A DNA stretch of 14,498 nucleotides from Acidimicrobiaceae bacterium. Its GTDB lineage: Bacteria > Actinomycetota > Acidimicrobiia > Acidimicrobiales > Bog-793. Where the stretch lies: positions 1 to 14,498 of the forward strand of contig DAHUZG010000261.1 of the NCBI GenBank assembly GCA_027306715.1. Direction: 5' to 3'. Of this stretch, positions 6,597 through 13,442 are shown in pieces. Both the position numbers and the translations under genes were made by a program. The notes below the pieces were generated by a model that saw only the letters and a list, made by a program, of their open reading frames with translations, made no database searches and had not been told where the DNA came from. Every line of letters begins with the position of its first letter. Positions within the stretch are counted from its first letter, which is position 1.

Positions 6597-7924
6597 CCGC
6601 GGGCGGGGGAGGGGATGCGGGCGCTCTCGGCAGCCGCCACCTTCTCCGGCTGGCCGGCTCGGCGTTCATCGTCCTCGCCGCCGAGCCGTCGTATGTCCTC
6701 GTCGACACCGTCGTCGTGGGCCACCTCGGCCCTGTCGCGCTCGGCGCGCTCGGAGTCGCCGGGACCTTGCTCTCGCTCGTCGCCCTCCTCGGCGTCTTCC
6801 TCGACTACAGCACGACCGGGCGCGCAGCACGGTTCTTCGGAGCCGGCGAACGGGGCCGGGCGGTCGACGAGGGCGTCGCTGCGACCCTGCTCGCCCTCGC
6901 GCTCGGCGCGGTCGGGGCGCTGGTGGGGGAGATCTTCGCCGGGCCGCTCATCGAGCTGCTCGCCGGGCAGCACTCTCCGGTCGTCCGGGCTGCTGAGGGA
7001 TGGTTCCGTATCGCCGTGCTCGGACTTCCGGGATCGCTCGTCGTCCTCGCCGGGAACGGCTGGATGCGCGGCGTCCAAGAGACACGCACGCCGGTCCGCA
7101 TCGTCGTCGCCGCCAACCTCGCCTCGGCGGTCGCCTCGCCGGTGCTGGTCTATCCGCTCGGCCTCGGTCTTGACGGCTCGGCGATCGCCAACCTCGCCGC
7201 CCAGCTGCTCGGCGGCACGCTGTTTCTCCTGGCGCTGCGGGCCGAGCGCCGCCCGTGGCGCCCGCGCCGCGAGGCGCTCTCGGGCCAGCTGCGGGCCGGG
7301 AGGGATCTCGTGGTTCGGGCCGCCGGCTTCCAGGCGGCCCTGCTCACCGCCGCCGCCGTCGCCGCCCGGATGGGGACGCCCATCCTTGCCGCCAACCAGG
7401 TCGGCCTGCAGTGCTGGGAGCTGACCGCGCTCGTCCTCGACTCCTTTGCCATCGCCGCCCAGTCCGTCGTCGGCGCAGCCCTCGGAGCCGACGACGCTCA
7501 GCTGGCACGCCGGGTGGCGTGGCAGGTCGCCCGTTACGGGCTCTATGCCGGGGGCGCGCTCGCCGCCGTGCTCGCCGCTGGCTTCTGGCTGGCCCCGGCG
7601 CTGTTCACCTCCTCGCCGGCGGTGCGCCACCAGATCGAGCTGCTGTGGCCGTTCTTCTGCCTGCTGCAACCGGTCGGGGGCGTCGTGTTCGCCCTCGACG
7701 GCGTCCTCGTCGGTGCCGGCGACGTCCGCTTCCTGCGCACCATCACCCTGGTGGCCCTCGTCGGCGTCTGGGCACCACTGGCTGTCGCGGCGCTCGAGCT
7801 CGGTTGGGGCATCGAGGGAATCTGGGCCGGCCTGAGCGGTCAGATCGCCACCCGGCTGGTCGGCATGGTGACCCGCACAGCCCGTGGGAGCTGGGCGGTC
7901 ACCGGCACCGCGCCGCTCACCTGA
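6593..7924 (+). CDS. MATE-family efflux transporter (DinF-like)
   Basis: This encodes 443 residues from GTG 6593. The N-terminal motif EPSYVLVDTVVVGHLGPVAL (residues 31-50) is the hallmark of DinF-branch MATE pumps, with Asp38 in the first membrane helix. About twelve hydrophobic segments follow in two six-helix bundles; ANQVGLQCWELTALVLDSFAIAAQ in the second bundle is also family-typical. MATE pumps expel cationic or amphiphilic compounds using proton or sodium gradients, and DinF-type proteins usually use protons. The start overlaps the kinase stop (GTGA), and only a weak GGAG lies upstream, so it is probably translated by coupling. The start is not certain to a few codons. A long inverted repeat begins at its stop codon. 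Confidence 0.92.
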   Translation: MTAGGGGDAGALGSRHLLRLAGSAFIVLAAEPSYVLVDTVVVGHLGPVALGALGVAGTLLSLVALLGVFLDYSTTGRAARFFGAGERGRAVDEGVAATLLALALGAVGALVGEIFAGPLIELLAGQHSPVVRAAEGWFRIAVLGLPGSLVVLAGNGWMRGVQETRTPVRIVVAANLASAVASPVLVYPLGLGLDGSAIANLAAQLLGGTLFLLALRAERRPWRPRREALSGQLRAGRDLVVRAAGFQAALLTAAAVAARMGTPILAANQVGLQCWELTALVLDSFAIAAQSVVGAALGADDAQLARRVAWQVARYGLYAGGALAAVLAAGFWLAPALFTSSPAVRHQIELLWPFFCLLQPVGGVVFALDGVLVGAGDVRFLRTITLVALVGVWAPLAVAALELGWGIEGIWAGLSGQIATRLVGMVTRTARGSWAVTGTAPLT

Positions 7925-7961
7925 GCCCGATCCAACCGAGGGCCTCCCGTTTGTCGGGCTC
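7923..7961 (+). terminator. Candidate terminator at the end of the kinase-MATE operon
   Basis: A perfect 8-bp inverted repeat, GAGCCCGA at 7923-7930 and TCGGGCTC at 7954-7961, begins within the MATE stop codon. The 23-base interior can form a further small GGG/CCC hairpin. G-T pairs could extend both ends. There is no T-run after it (AATCCCCC), so it would be a U-poor hairpin terminator or an mRNA 3'-end stabiliser. Confidence 0.45.
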
Positions 7962-7986
7962 GAATCCCCCGCTCCCCGATACGCCG

Positions 7987-8020
7987 ATAAGATGCGTTAT
8001 GTAAGTTTGCGAGGGTTTGC
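7987..8020. promoter_or_regulatory. Candidate operator region upstream of the MFS exporter
   Basis: The 228-base gap before the MFS gene holds an unusually A/T-rich patch. ATAAGATGCGTTAT at 7987-8000 has 4-bp dyad arms around a 6-base centre. Just after it GTTTGC occurs twice exactly 10 bases apart (8005-8010 and 8015-8020), so both copies face the same side of the helix. TANNNT matches overlap the dyad (TAAGAT 7988-7993) and lie further down (TAAAGT 8090-8095), but none has a clear -35 partner. The MerR regulator encoded after the MFS gene is the obvious candidate ligand. The site is suggestive and untested. Confidence 0.3.
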
Positions 8021-8152
8021 TCGGCATCGCGCCGCGAGTGCCACGCGGCCCGCCGGCGCGTCGGCGCGTCGATGAATCTGACGTGAGCGTAAAGTAGAGA
8101 TCGCTTCGAACTCCGGGATGCACTCGACGCGATCAGAGGAGACTGACCACTC

Positions 8153-10051
8153 ATGGCCCTCACCAGCCGGCTGAGCCCAGCAAGCAGCGGCCACCGGACC
8201 CACTCCGAGCGCTACCAGTGGATCGCCCTGTCGAACGTGACGCTCGGGATGCTGATGGCGACGATCAACTCGTCGATCATCCTCATCGCCCTCCCCGACA
8301 TCTTCCGCGGGATCAAGCTCAACCCGCTCACGCCGGGGAACTCGAGCTACCTGCTCTGGATGCTGATGAGCTTCCTCGTCGTCACCGCGGTGCTGCTCGT
8401 CAGCCTCGGCCGTGTCGGCGACATGTACGGGCGGGTGAGGATGTACAACCTCGGCTTCGCCGTCTTCACCTTCTTCTCCATCCTGCTCTCGATCACCTGG
8501 CTCGACGGATCGGCGGGAGCGCTGTGGCTGATCCTGATGCGCGTCGGGCAAGGAGTCGGCGGCGCCTTTTTGATGGCGAACACGAGCGCCATCATCACCG
8601 ACGCCTTCCCCGTCGAGCGTCGCGGCTTCGCCCTCGGCATCGTCGGCATCGCGGCGATGGGCGGCGCCTTCATCGGCCTCGTCGTCGGCGGGCTGCTGGC
8701 GCCGGTCGAGTGGCGCCTGGTCTTCCTCGTCTCGGTGCCCTTCGGGTTGTTCGGGACGATCTGGGCCTACCTCAAGCTCGAGGAGCACGGCGTGCGGCGG
8801 CCGGCCCGCATCGACTGGTGGGGCAACGCCACCTTCGCCATCGGCTTCTTGCTCGTGCTCGTCGCCATCACCTACGGGATCGAGCCCTACGGGCACGACA
8901 CGATGGGCTGGACGAGCCCCCGGGTGCTCACCGGGCTCGGCGTCGGCGTCGCCCTCTTGCTCGCCTTTGTGGCCATCGAGCTGCGCTCTGATCATCCGAT
9001 GCTGCGGCTCTCGCTCTTCAAGGTCCGCGCCTTCTCGATGGGAAGCCTCGCCACCCTGCTCGCCTCGCTCGCCCGCGGCGGGTTGATGTTCATCCTCATC
9101 ATCTGGCTGCAGGGGATCTGGCTCCCCCAGCACGGCTACAGCTTCAGCCAGACTCCCCTCTGGGCGGGTATCTACATGCTGCCGCTGACAGCAGGATTTC
9201 TCATCGCCGGGCCGGTTTCGGGCATCCTCTCGGACCGCTTCGGGGCGCGCCCGTTCGCCACCGCCGGCATGGTCGGCTCGGCGCTCGCGTTCGGGCTGCT
9301 CATCGCCCTTCCCGTGAGCTTCGCCTACTGGCAGTTCGCGCTCGTGCTGCTGCTCATGGGTCTGGCGATGGGCGTCTTCTCCTCGCCGAACACAGCAGGC
9401 ATCATGAACAGCCTCCCGCCCGACGAGCGCGGCACCGGTGCCGGGATGACCCAGACCCTTCAGAACTCCTCGATGGTGCTCTCGATCGGGGTGTTCTTCA
9501 CTCTCATCATCCTCGGCCTCGCCTCGAGCCTGCCGCGCGCCCTCTACTTGGGGCTGACCAGCGAGCACGTCCCGAGCGGGCTCGCCCACGCCGCGGCGGG
9601 GCTCCCGCCCGTGGGCAGCCTGTTCGCTGCCTTCCTCGGCTACAACCCGATGCAGACCCTGCTCGGTCCCGCCCTGCCGCACCTCGCCGCAGGACGCTAC
9701 CTGACCGGACGCAGCTTCTTCCCGAGCCTCATCGCCCCGCCGTTCCACTCCGGGCTGCGTGAGGCCTTCGCCTTCGCCCTCGCCGCATGCCTGCTGGCGG
9801 CCGCAGCGTCCTGGGCGCGGGGCAAGCGCTACGTGCACGGGGTGGGAACGACCACCGACTCCGAAGCGCCCGCCGATCTGGCCGGGGCTCCGCTCGCCCT
9901 CGCGGCGGTCGAGCGCCCGGGGAGCTTGGGCAGCCGGCCCGAAGCGCCCGGGCGACGGGCGGCCCGGGCCGCTGGCTCGGAGAGCGGGGCCTCGCCGACC
10001 GGTGAGGAGTCAGGCGGTCACGGCCGCGTGCGTGCAGGAGGCGCCGGATGA
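8153..10051 (+). CDS. MFS drug exporter, DHA2-like (14-TM type)
   Basis: This encodes 632 residues from ATG 8153. The N-terminal helix NVTLGMLMATINSSIILIALP (28-48) and the loop-2/3 motif A GRVGDMYGRVRMY (86-98) identify a DHA2-type multidrug antiporter of the major facilitator superfamily, driven by protons. Asn39 sits where many DHA2 members carry Asp, which is normal for this NSSIIL subgroup. About 14 hydrophobic segments run to residue 555 or so. A long extracytoplasmic loop lies before the last helix. The C-terminal 75 residues are Gly/Ala/Arg-rich, hydrophilic and probably disordered. An AGAGGAG purine run at 8135-8141 is 11 bases from the ATG, somewhat far but usable. The stop overlaps the start of the MerR regulator gene (ATGA), so the two are co-expressed. 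The substrate is unknown. Confidence 0.93.
   Translation: MALTSRLSPASSGHRTHSERYQWIALSNVTLGMLMATINSSIILIALPDIFRGIKLNPLTPGNSSYLLWMLMSFLVVTAVLLVSLGRVGDMYGRVRMYNLGFAVFTFFSILLSITWLDGSAGALWLILMRVGQGVGGAFLMANTSAIITDAFPVERRGFALGIVGIAAMGGAFIGLVVGGLLAPVEWRLVFLVSVPFGLFGTIWAYLKLEEHGVRRPARIDWWGNATFAIGFLLVLVAITYGIEPYGHDTMGWTSPRVLTGLGVGVALLLAFVAIELRSDHPMLRLSLFKVRAFSMGSLATLLASLARGGLMFILIIWLQGIWLPQHGYSFSQTPLWAGIYMLPLTAGFLIAGPVSGILSDRFGARPFATAGMVGSALAFGLLIALPVSFAYWQFALVLLLMGLAMGVFSSPNTAGIMNSLPPDERGTGAGMTQTLQNSSMVLSIGVFFTLIILGLASSLPRALYLGLTSEHVPSGLAHAAAGLPPVGSLFAAFLGYNPMQTLLGPALPHLAAGRYLTGRSFFPSLIAPPFHSGLREAFAFALAACLLAAAASWARGKRYVHGVGTTTDSEAPADLAGAPLALAAVERPGSLGSRPEAPGRRAARAAGSESGASPTGEESGGHGRVRAGGAG
10036..10041 (+). 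promoter_or_regulatory. Strong ribosome binding site for the MerR regulator
   Basis: A perfect AGGAGG lies inside the end of the MFS gene, 6 bases before ATG 10048. It fixes that start over the in-frame ATG 10105 and implies independent initiation in addition to ATGA coupling. Confidence 0.8.
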
Positions 10052-10653
10052 ACGCCGCCGAGCAGACCGCCGCTGCCGCTCGTCAGCTGGACGGCGGAGC
10101 CGAGATGGCCGAGGACGGCGGGCAGGAGCGGCTCGTCGCCATCGGTGTCGCCGCCTGCCGGGCCGGCGTCTCGGAGCGGACGCTTCGCTACTACGAGCAG
10201 CTCGGGCTCGTCACCCCGGCGGCGCACAGCCCCGGGGGCAGCCGCCGCTACGGGGAGGCCGAGATCGAGCGCGTCCAGCGCATCCGCGAGCTGCAGGAGC
10301 TGCTCGGTCTCAACCTCGAGGAGATCCGCGCCCTGCTCGAGCGCGACGACCGCCGCGCCGTGCTGAAGGTCGCCTGGGAGTCGAGCGACGACCCGACGGT
10401 GCGGCGGGCGATCCTCGAGGAGGCGATCGCTGCCAACGCCGGCCTGCGGGAGCGACTGGCGGTCAAGCGCGACCGCATCGACGCCGTCATCATCGACCTC
10501 GACGAACGCCTCGAGCGGTACCGCCAGCTGCTCTCCGACTGCACTGCGGCGGCCTCTCCCCCGTTGCCGCGCACAACGGGCACAACAGCGCCGGGCACCC
10601 GGCGCCCGGCCGAGCCGCTCCGCTACGTCAGCGGTGTCAGTCGGCAGCCGTGA
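10048..10653 (+). CDS. MerR-family transcriptional regulator
   Basis: This encodes 201 residues. After an Ala/Glu-rich leader of about 28 residues comes the MerR winged helix-turn-helix: AIGVAACRAGVSERTLRYYE (31-50), GLVTP, the wing GGSRRYGEAEIERV (63-76), and a third helix region to about residue 100. A long helix around 128-165 should form the antiparallel dimer coiled coil. The C-terminal 35 residues are Pro/Thr/Arg-rich with no ligand-binding domain. Cysteines are few (Cys37 in the helix-turn-helix and one near 168), so it is unlikely to be a thiolate metal sensor of the MerR/CueR type. Such proteins unwind promoters with long spacers. Its coupling to the MFS gene makes that operon the likely target, perhaps through the dyad at 7987-8000. 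The ligand is unknown. Confidence 0.9.
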   Translation: MNAAEQTAAAARQLDGGAEMAEDGGQERLVAIGVAACRAGVSERTLRYYEQLGLVTPAAHSPGGSRRYGEAEIERVQRIRELQELLGLNLEEIRALLERDDRRAVLKVAWESSDDPTVRRAILEEAIAANAGLRERLAVKRDRIDAVIIDLDERLERYRQLLSDCTAAASPPLPRTTGTTAPGTRRPAEPLRYVSGVSRQP

Positions 10654-10998
10654 CGGATCCGAGGACCGTGCCCCTGACGGCGCGAAGGACGACACCGCAC
10701 CTGCTCCCGACGCCGGCAACCGTCACTGGTCACCGGCGTCCGGCCTCAGCCGGGAATCGGCGCCAGCTGGAGACTGGCGTCAACTGGCGACAAGAGCGCT
10801 CGCGATCTCGACCTCGACGGCCTTCTCCGGCGGGCGACGATACACTTCGCGAGCCGATGGGCGTGGCCCGCTCCTGACCACCAGATCGGTGTCGCCGGGA
10901 CCGGTGTCGCCGGGACCGGCGATGCTCGCCCCCGGCCGCCTGAGCCACCGGCACCTCGTGCCGACCTGTCCCTGACCGCCGAGCGCAAAGGCCCCTGC
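10654..10998 (+). other. Long leader region before the MMPL transporter gene
   Basis: I see no convincing gene in these 345 bases. Two hairpins follow the MerR gene: a perfect 5-bp stem with a CTCA loop at 10740-10753, and GGCGCCAG pairing with CTGGCGTC at 10759-10781 (one G-T pair, 7-base loop); neither has a T-run. A TANNNT hexamer TACACT at 10841-10846 is the best -10 candidate and would give a leader of about 145 bases. Just after it is a six-residue open frame, MGVARS (ATG 10857 to TGA 10877), whose translation is unproven. A 15-bp tandem repeat and a GCAAAGG ribosome binding site (10985-10991, 7 bases before ATG 10999) complete the region. Confidence 0.4.
10887..10916. repeat. 15-bp perfect tandem duplication
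   Basis: CGGTGTCGCCGGGAC occurs at 10887-10901 and again immediately at 10902-10916, with the next three bases (CGG) starting a third copy. It lies in the untranslated leader of the MMPL gene, about 80 bases before its start codon. It could be a paired protein site or simple replication slippage. Confidence 0.85.
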
Positions 10999-13350
10999 AT
11001 GCACCGCCTGTTCTCCGGCCTCGGTCGGTTCGTCGTCCGCTACCGCTTCCTCGTCGTCCTGTTCTGGCTGGTGGCGCTCGTGCTCACCGCCCGGACGCTG
11101 CCGAGCGTCGGCAGCGAGGTCAACAACGACAACAGCCAGTTCCTCCCCTCGAGCGCGCCGAGCTCGCGGGCTGCGACCCTGGCCACGCCGCTGCTCGGCA
11201 ACCCGAGCGACAACTCCCAGGTCTTCGTCATCGCCGCCCGGCCCGCCGGCCTCGGTCTTGCCGACGAAGCGGCACTGAAGCGCCTGGCGGCCCTCGACTC
11301 CGCCCTCCCGGGGGTGCGCTCGGTACAGCTCGTCGCCCTCTCCGCCAAGGGCCAGGCGGTCGAGGCGCGCCTCCAGGTGAGCATCAACCAGTCCGACGTC
11401 ACGCGCCAGACGACGCTTGTCGCCGGGATCGAGCACACCTTCGTCGAGGCGCATGCGCCGCCAGGGCTGCAGCTGCACCTCGCTGGTGCGGTGGCGACCA
11501 ACGTCGCCAACCAGAAGAGCTCCAATCGTGCCGGCGGCCGCACCCAGGGGCTGTCTTTCCTGCTGATCATCGTCATCCTGCTGTTGATCCTCCGCTCGGT
11601 GCTGGCGCCGATCGTCACGCTGCTGCCTGCGGGCATCGCCTTGGCGGTGTCCGAGCGCCTGATCGGCGGCCTCGGCGCCTCCGGCCTCAAGATCTCGATC
11701 ATCACCGAGCTGCTGCTCATCGTCCTGCTGCTCGGCGCCGGCACCGACTACGGGCTGTTCCTCGTCTTCCGGGTGCGCGAGGAGATGCGCAACGGCCTTG
11801 ACACCAAGTCGGCGGTCGAGAGCGCTCTCGTCCGCGTCGGGGAGTCGATCACCGCTTCGGCCGGCACGGTCGTGTTTGCCCTTCTCACCCTGCTGCTGGC
11901 CACCTTCGGCATCTACAAGGACCTCGGGGCGCCGCTGGCGCTCGGGGTGGTGGTGATGCTGGTGGCCGGGCTGACGCTGCTGCCGGCCCTGCTCGCCATC
12001 TGCGGCAAGGCGCTGTTCTGGCCGAGCAGGATCGGGCCGGCGACAGCCGAGCGTGACGGCCTTTGGGGTCGTGCAGCCGTCCGCCTCGTGCGCCGGCCGG
12101 GCGCCACCCTGAGCGTGGGCATCCTCGTCTTTGTCGGTTTGGCCGCCTTTGCTCTCAGCTACCACTCCGGCGGCTTCGGCGGCGCGCTCAACGCGCCTGC
12201 GGGCAGCGACGCCGCCGCCGGCAACGCCGAGCAGGCGAGGTACTTCCCGCAATCGAGCAGCAACCCGGCCAACCTCGTGTTCACCTACGACCGGTCACTG
12301 TGGCAGGACCCGCAGGCGATCGCCACCGCCGAGCGCGTGCTCACCTCGAGCGGCGAGTTCACCCGCCTGGTCGGCCCGCTCGACCCCGCGGGGACGACGC
12401 TCAGCCCCTCACAGCTGGCGAGCCTTCATCGCCGGCTCGGCGATCCGCGCGCCCTCACGAGCAGCACACCGCCGCCGGGAGTGAGCCTGATCGTCTACAA
12501 CGCCTATCGCTCGACCCAGCAGTTCGTGAGCGGCGACGGTCACACGATCCAGTTCGAGGCCGCGCTTCGCGCCGGGGGCCAGCAGACCAATGCCGCGATG
12601 GCGGCGACACCGGTGATCCGCAGCGTCGTCGCCCGGGCCGGAGCGGCCTCGGGGGCCAGAGCCGACGGCGTCGCCGGCGAGGCCGCCGCGCTCTACGACG
12701 TCTCGAGCACCTCCAACCACGACCTGTTGACGATCGTCCCGATCGCCATCCTGGCGATCGCGCTGCTCCTGGCGCTCGTGCTGCGCAGCCTCGTGGCACC
12801 GCTCTACCTGATCGTCTCGGTGGCGCTCTCGTACCTCGCCGCGCTCGGCGTGGCCACCCTCGTGTTCATCGACATCGGTGGTCAGAGCGGGCTGTCGTTC
12901 ATCCTGCCGTTCCTCATGTTCATCTTCCTGCTCGCGCTCGGCGAGGACTACAACATCCTCGTCATGACGCGGATCCGGGAGGAGGCGCACCGGCTCCCCC
13001 TGCGTCAGGCGGTGATACGGGCGGTCGGACGCACCGGGCCCACGGTGACCTCCGCGGGGGTGATCCTCGCCGGGACCTTCGCCGTGTTCGCCATCGCCGG
13101 CTCGTCGGGACCGAGCGGCGGCCAGATCCGCGACATCGGATTCGGCGTGGCGATCGGCATCCTCATGGACACCTTCCTCGTGCGGACGCTGCTCGTCCCT
13201 TCGACGGTCGCTCTTCTCGGCCGTATCAACTGGTGGCCGATGCGGGTCGAGGTCGACGAGGATGCGGGCCCGGTCGCGGGACCCGGCGGGGCGGACCTTT
13301 TTCCCGCCGGCGGGGACGAGCCGCTCGGGGCCGGAGCGCACCGGAGCTGA
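10999..13350 (+). CDS. MMPL-family transporter (RND superfamily)
   Basis: This encodes 783 residues from ATG 10999. The layout is a duplicated MMPL unit: one N-terminal helix (about 16-34), a first extracytoplasmic domain (35-175), five helices (about 178-345), a sixth after a linker, a helix near 375-392, a second extracytoplasmic domain (395-575), then five helices to about 745. Proton-relay Asp-Tyr pairs are conserved in both halves, Asp250-Tyr251 in GTDYG and Asp650-Tyr651 in GEDYN, each followed by FRVREE- or TRIREE-type sequence. The spacing is close to mycobacterial MmpL3 (Asp256 and Asp645). The family exports lipids, lipopeptides or siderophores across the membrane, powered by protons. 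The short hydrophilic tail lacks the large C-terminal domain of some mycobacterial members. No accessory small MmpS-like gene is next to it. Substrate unknown. Confidence 0.93.
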   Translation: MHRLFSGLGRFVVRYRFLVVLFWLVALVLTARTLPSVGSEVNNDNSQFLPSSAPSSRAATLATPLLGNPSDNSQVFVIAARPAGLGLADEAALKRLAALDSALPGVRSVQLVALSAKGQAVEARLQVSINQSDVTRQTTLVAGIEHTFVEAHAPPGLQLHLAGAVATNVANQKSSNRAGGRTQGLSFLLIIVILLLILRSVLAPIVTLLPAGIALAVSERLIGGLGASGLKISIITELLLIVLLLGAGTDYGLFLVFRVREEMRNGLDTKSAVESALVRVGESITASAGTVVFALLTLLLATFGIYKDLGAPLALGVVVMLVAGLTLLPALLAICGKALFWPSRIGPATAERDGLWGRAAVRLVRRPGATLSVGILVFVGLAAFALSYHSGGFGGALNAPAGSDAAAGNAEQARYFPQSSSNPANLVFTYDRSLWQDPQAIATAERVLTSSGEFTRLVGPLDPAGTTLSPSQLASLHRRLGDPRALTSSTPPPGVSLIVYNAYRSTQQFVSGDGHTIQFEAALRAGGQQTNAAMAATPVIRSVVARAGAASGARADGVAGEAAALYDVSSTSNHDLLTIVPIAILAIALLLALVLRSLVAPLYLIVSVALSYLAALGVATLVFIDIGGQSGLSFILPFLMFIFLLALGEDYNILVMTRIREEAHRLPLRQAVIRAVGRTGPTVTSAGVILAGTFAVFAIAGSSGPSGGQIRDIGFGVAIGILMDTFLVRTLLVPSTVALLGRINWWPMRVEVDEDAGPVAGPGGADLFPAGGDEPLGAGAHRS

Positions 13351-13369
13351 CCCCTCGGCCGGCCGGCGA

Positions 13370-13421
13370 ATCGGGAAGCCGATTGAGGTCGTGCTCGCCA
13401 ATCGGGAAGTCGATCGGGAAG
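13370..13421. repeat. Three copies of ATCGGGAAG upstream of the sigma-like gene
   Basis: ATCGGGAAG occurs at 13370-13378, 13401-13409 and 13413-13421, each followed by YCG (CCG, TCG, CCG). Start-to-start distances are 31 and 12 bases. The first copy lies in a perfect hairpin-type inverted repeat, AATCGG-GAAG-CCGATT (13369-13384). All three sit in the 92-base gap between the MMPL stop and ATG 13443. They could be operator sites. If the sigma-like gene instead starts at TTG 13383, copies two and three would be coding (IGKS, IGKP). Confidence 0.75.
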
Positions 13422-13442
13422 CCGGCAGGCTCTCCTCGGCAG

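Noticed and set aside
7951..7980. Possible tRNA 3' end (GGGCTCGAATCCC)
   Set aside because: It resembles a T-arm, but the loop has C where T54 is required, the flanking stem does not pair fully, and no matching acceptor, D or anticodon arms lie upstream. The GGGCTC is explained by the inverted repeat at 7923-7961.
7997..9838. Minus-strand open frame of 613 codons
   Set aside because: Antisense shadow of the MFS exporter, dominated by Glu, Asp, Arg, Gly and His with no domain.
10634..10975. Plus-strand open frame of 113 codons between the MerR and MMPL genes
   Set aside because: Overlaps the MerR end, crosses the 15-bp tandem repeat (read as SVSPGPVSPGP) and has no ribosome binding site or recognisable domain.
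10780..12252. Minus-strand open frame of 490 codons
   Set aside because: Antisense to the MMPL gene and rich in Gln, Glu, Asp, Gly and Arg, as expected of a shadow frame.
12063..13442. Upstream part of the frame that encodes the sigma-like protein
   Set aside because: This part lies inside the MMPL gene in another frame and translates to Arg/Pro/His-rich sequence; the real gene begins near 13443.
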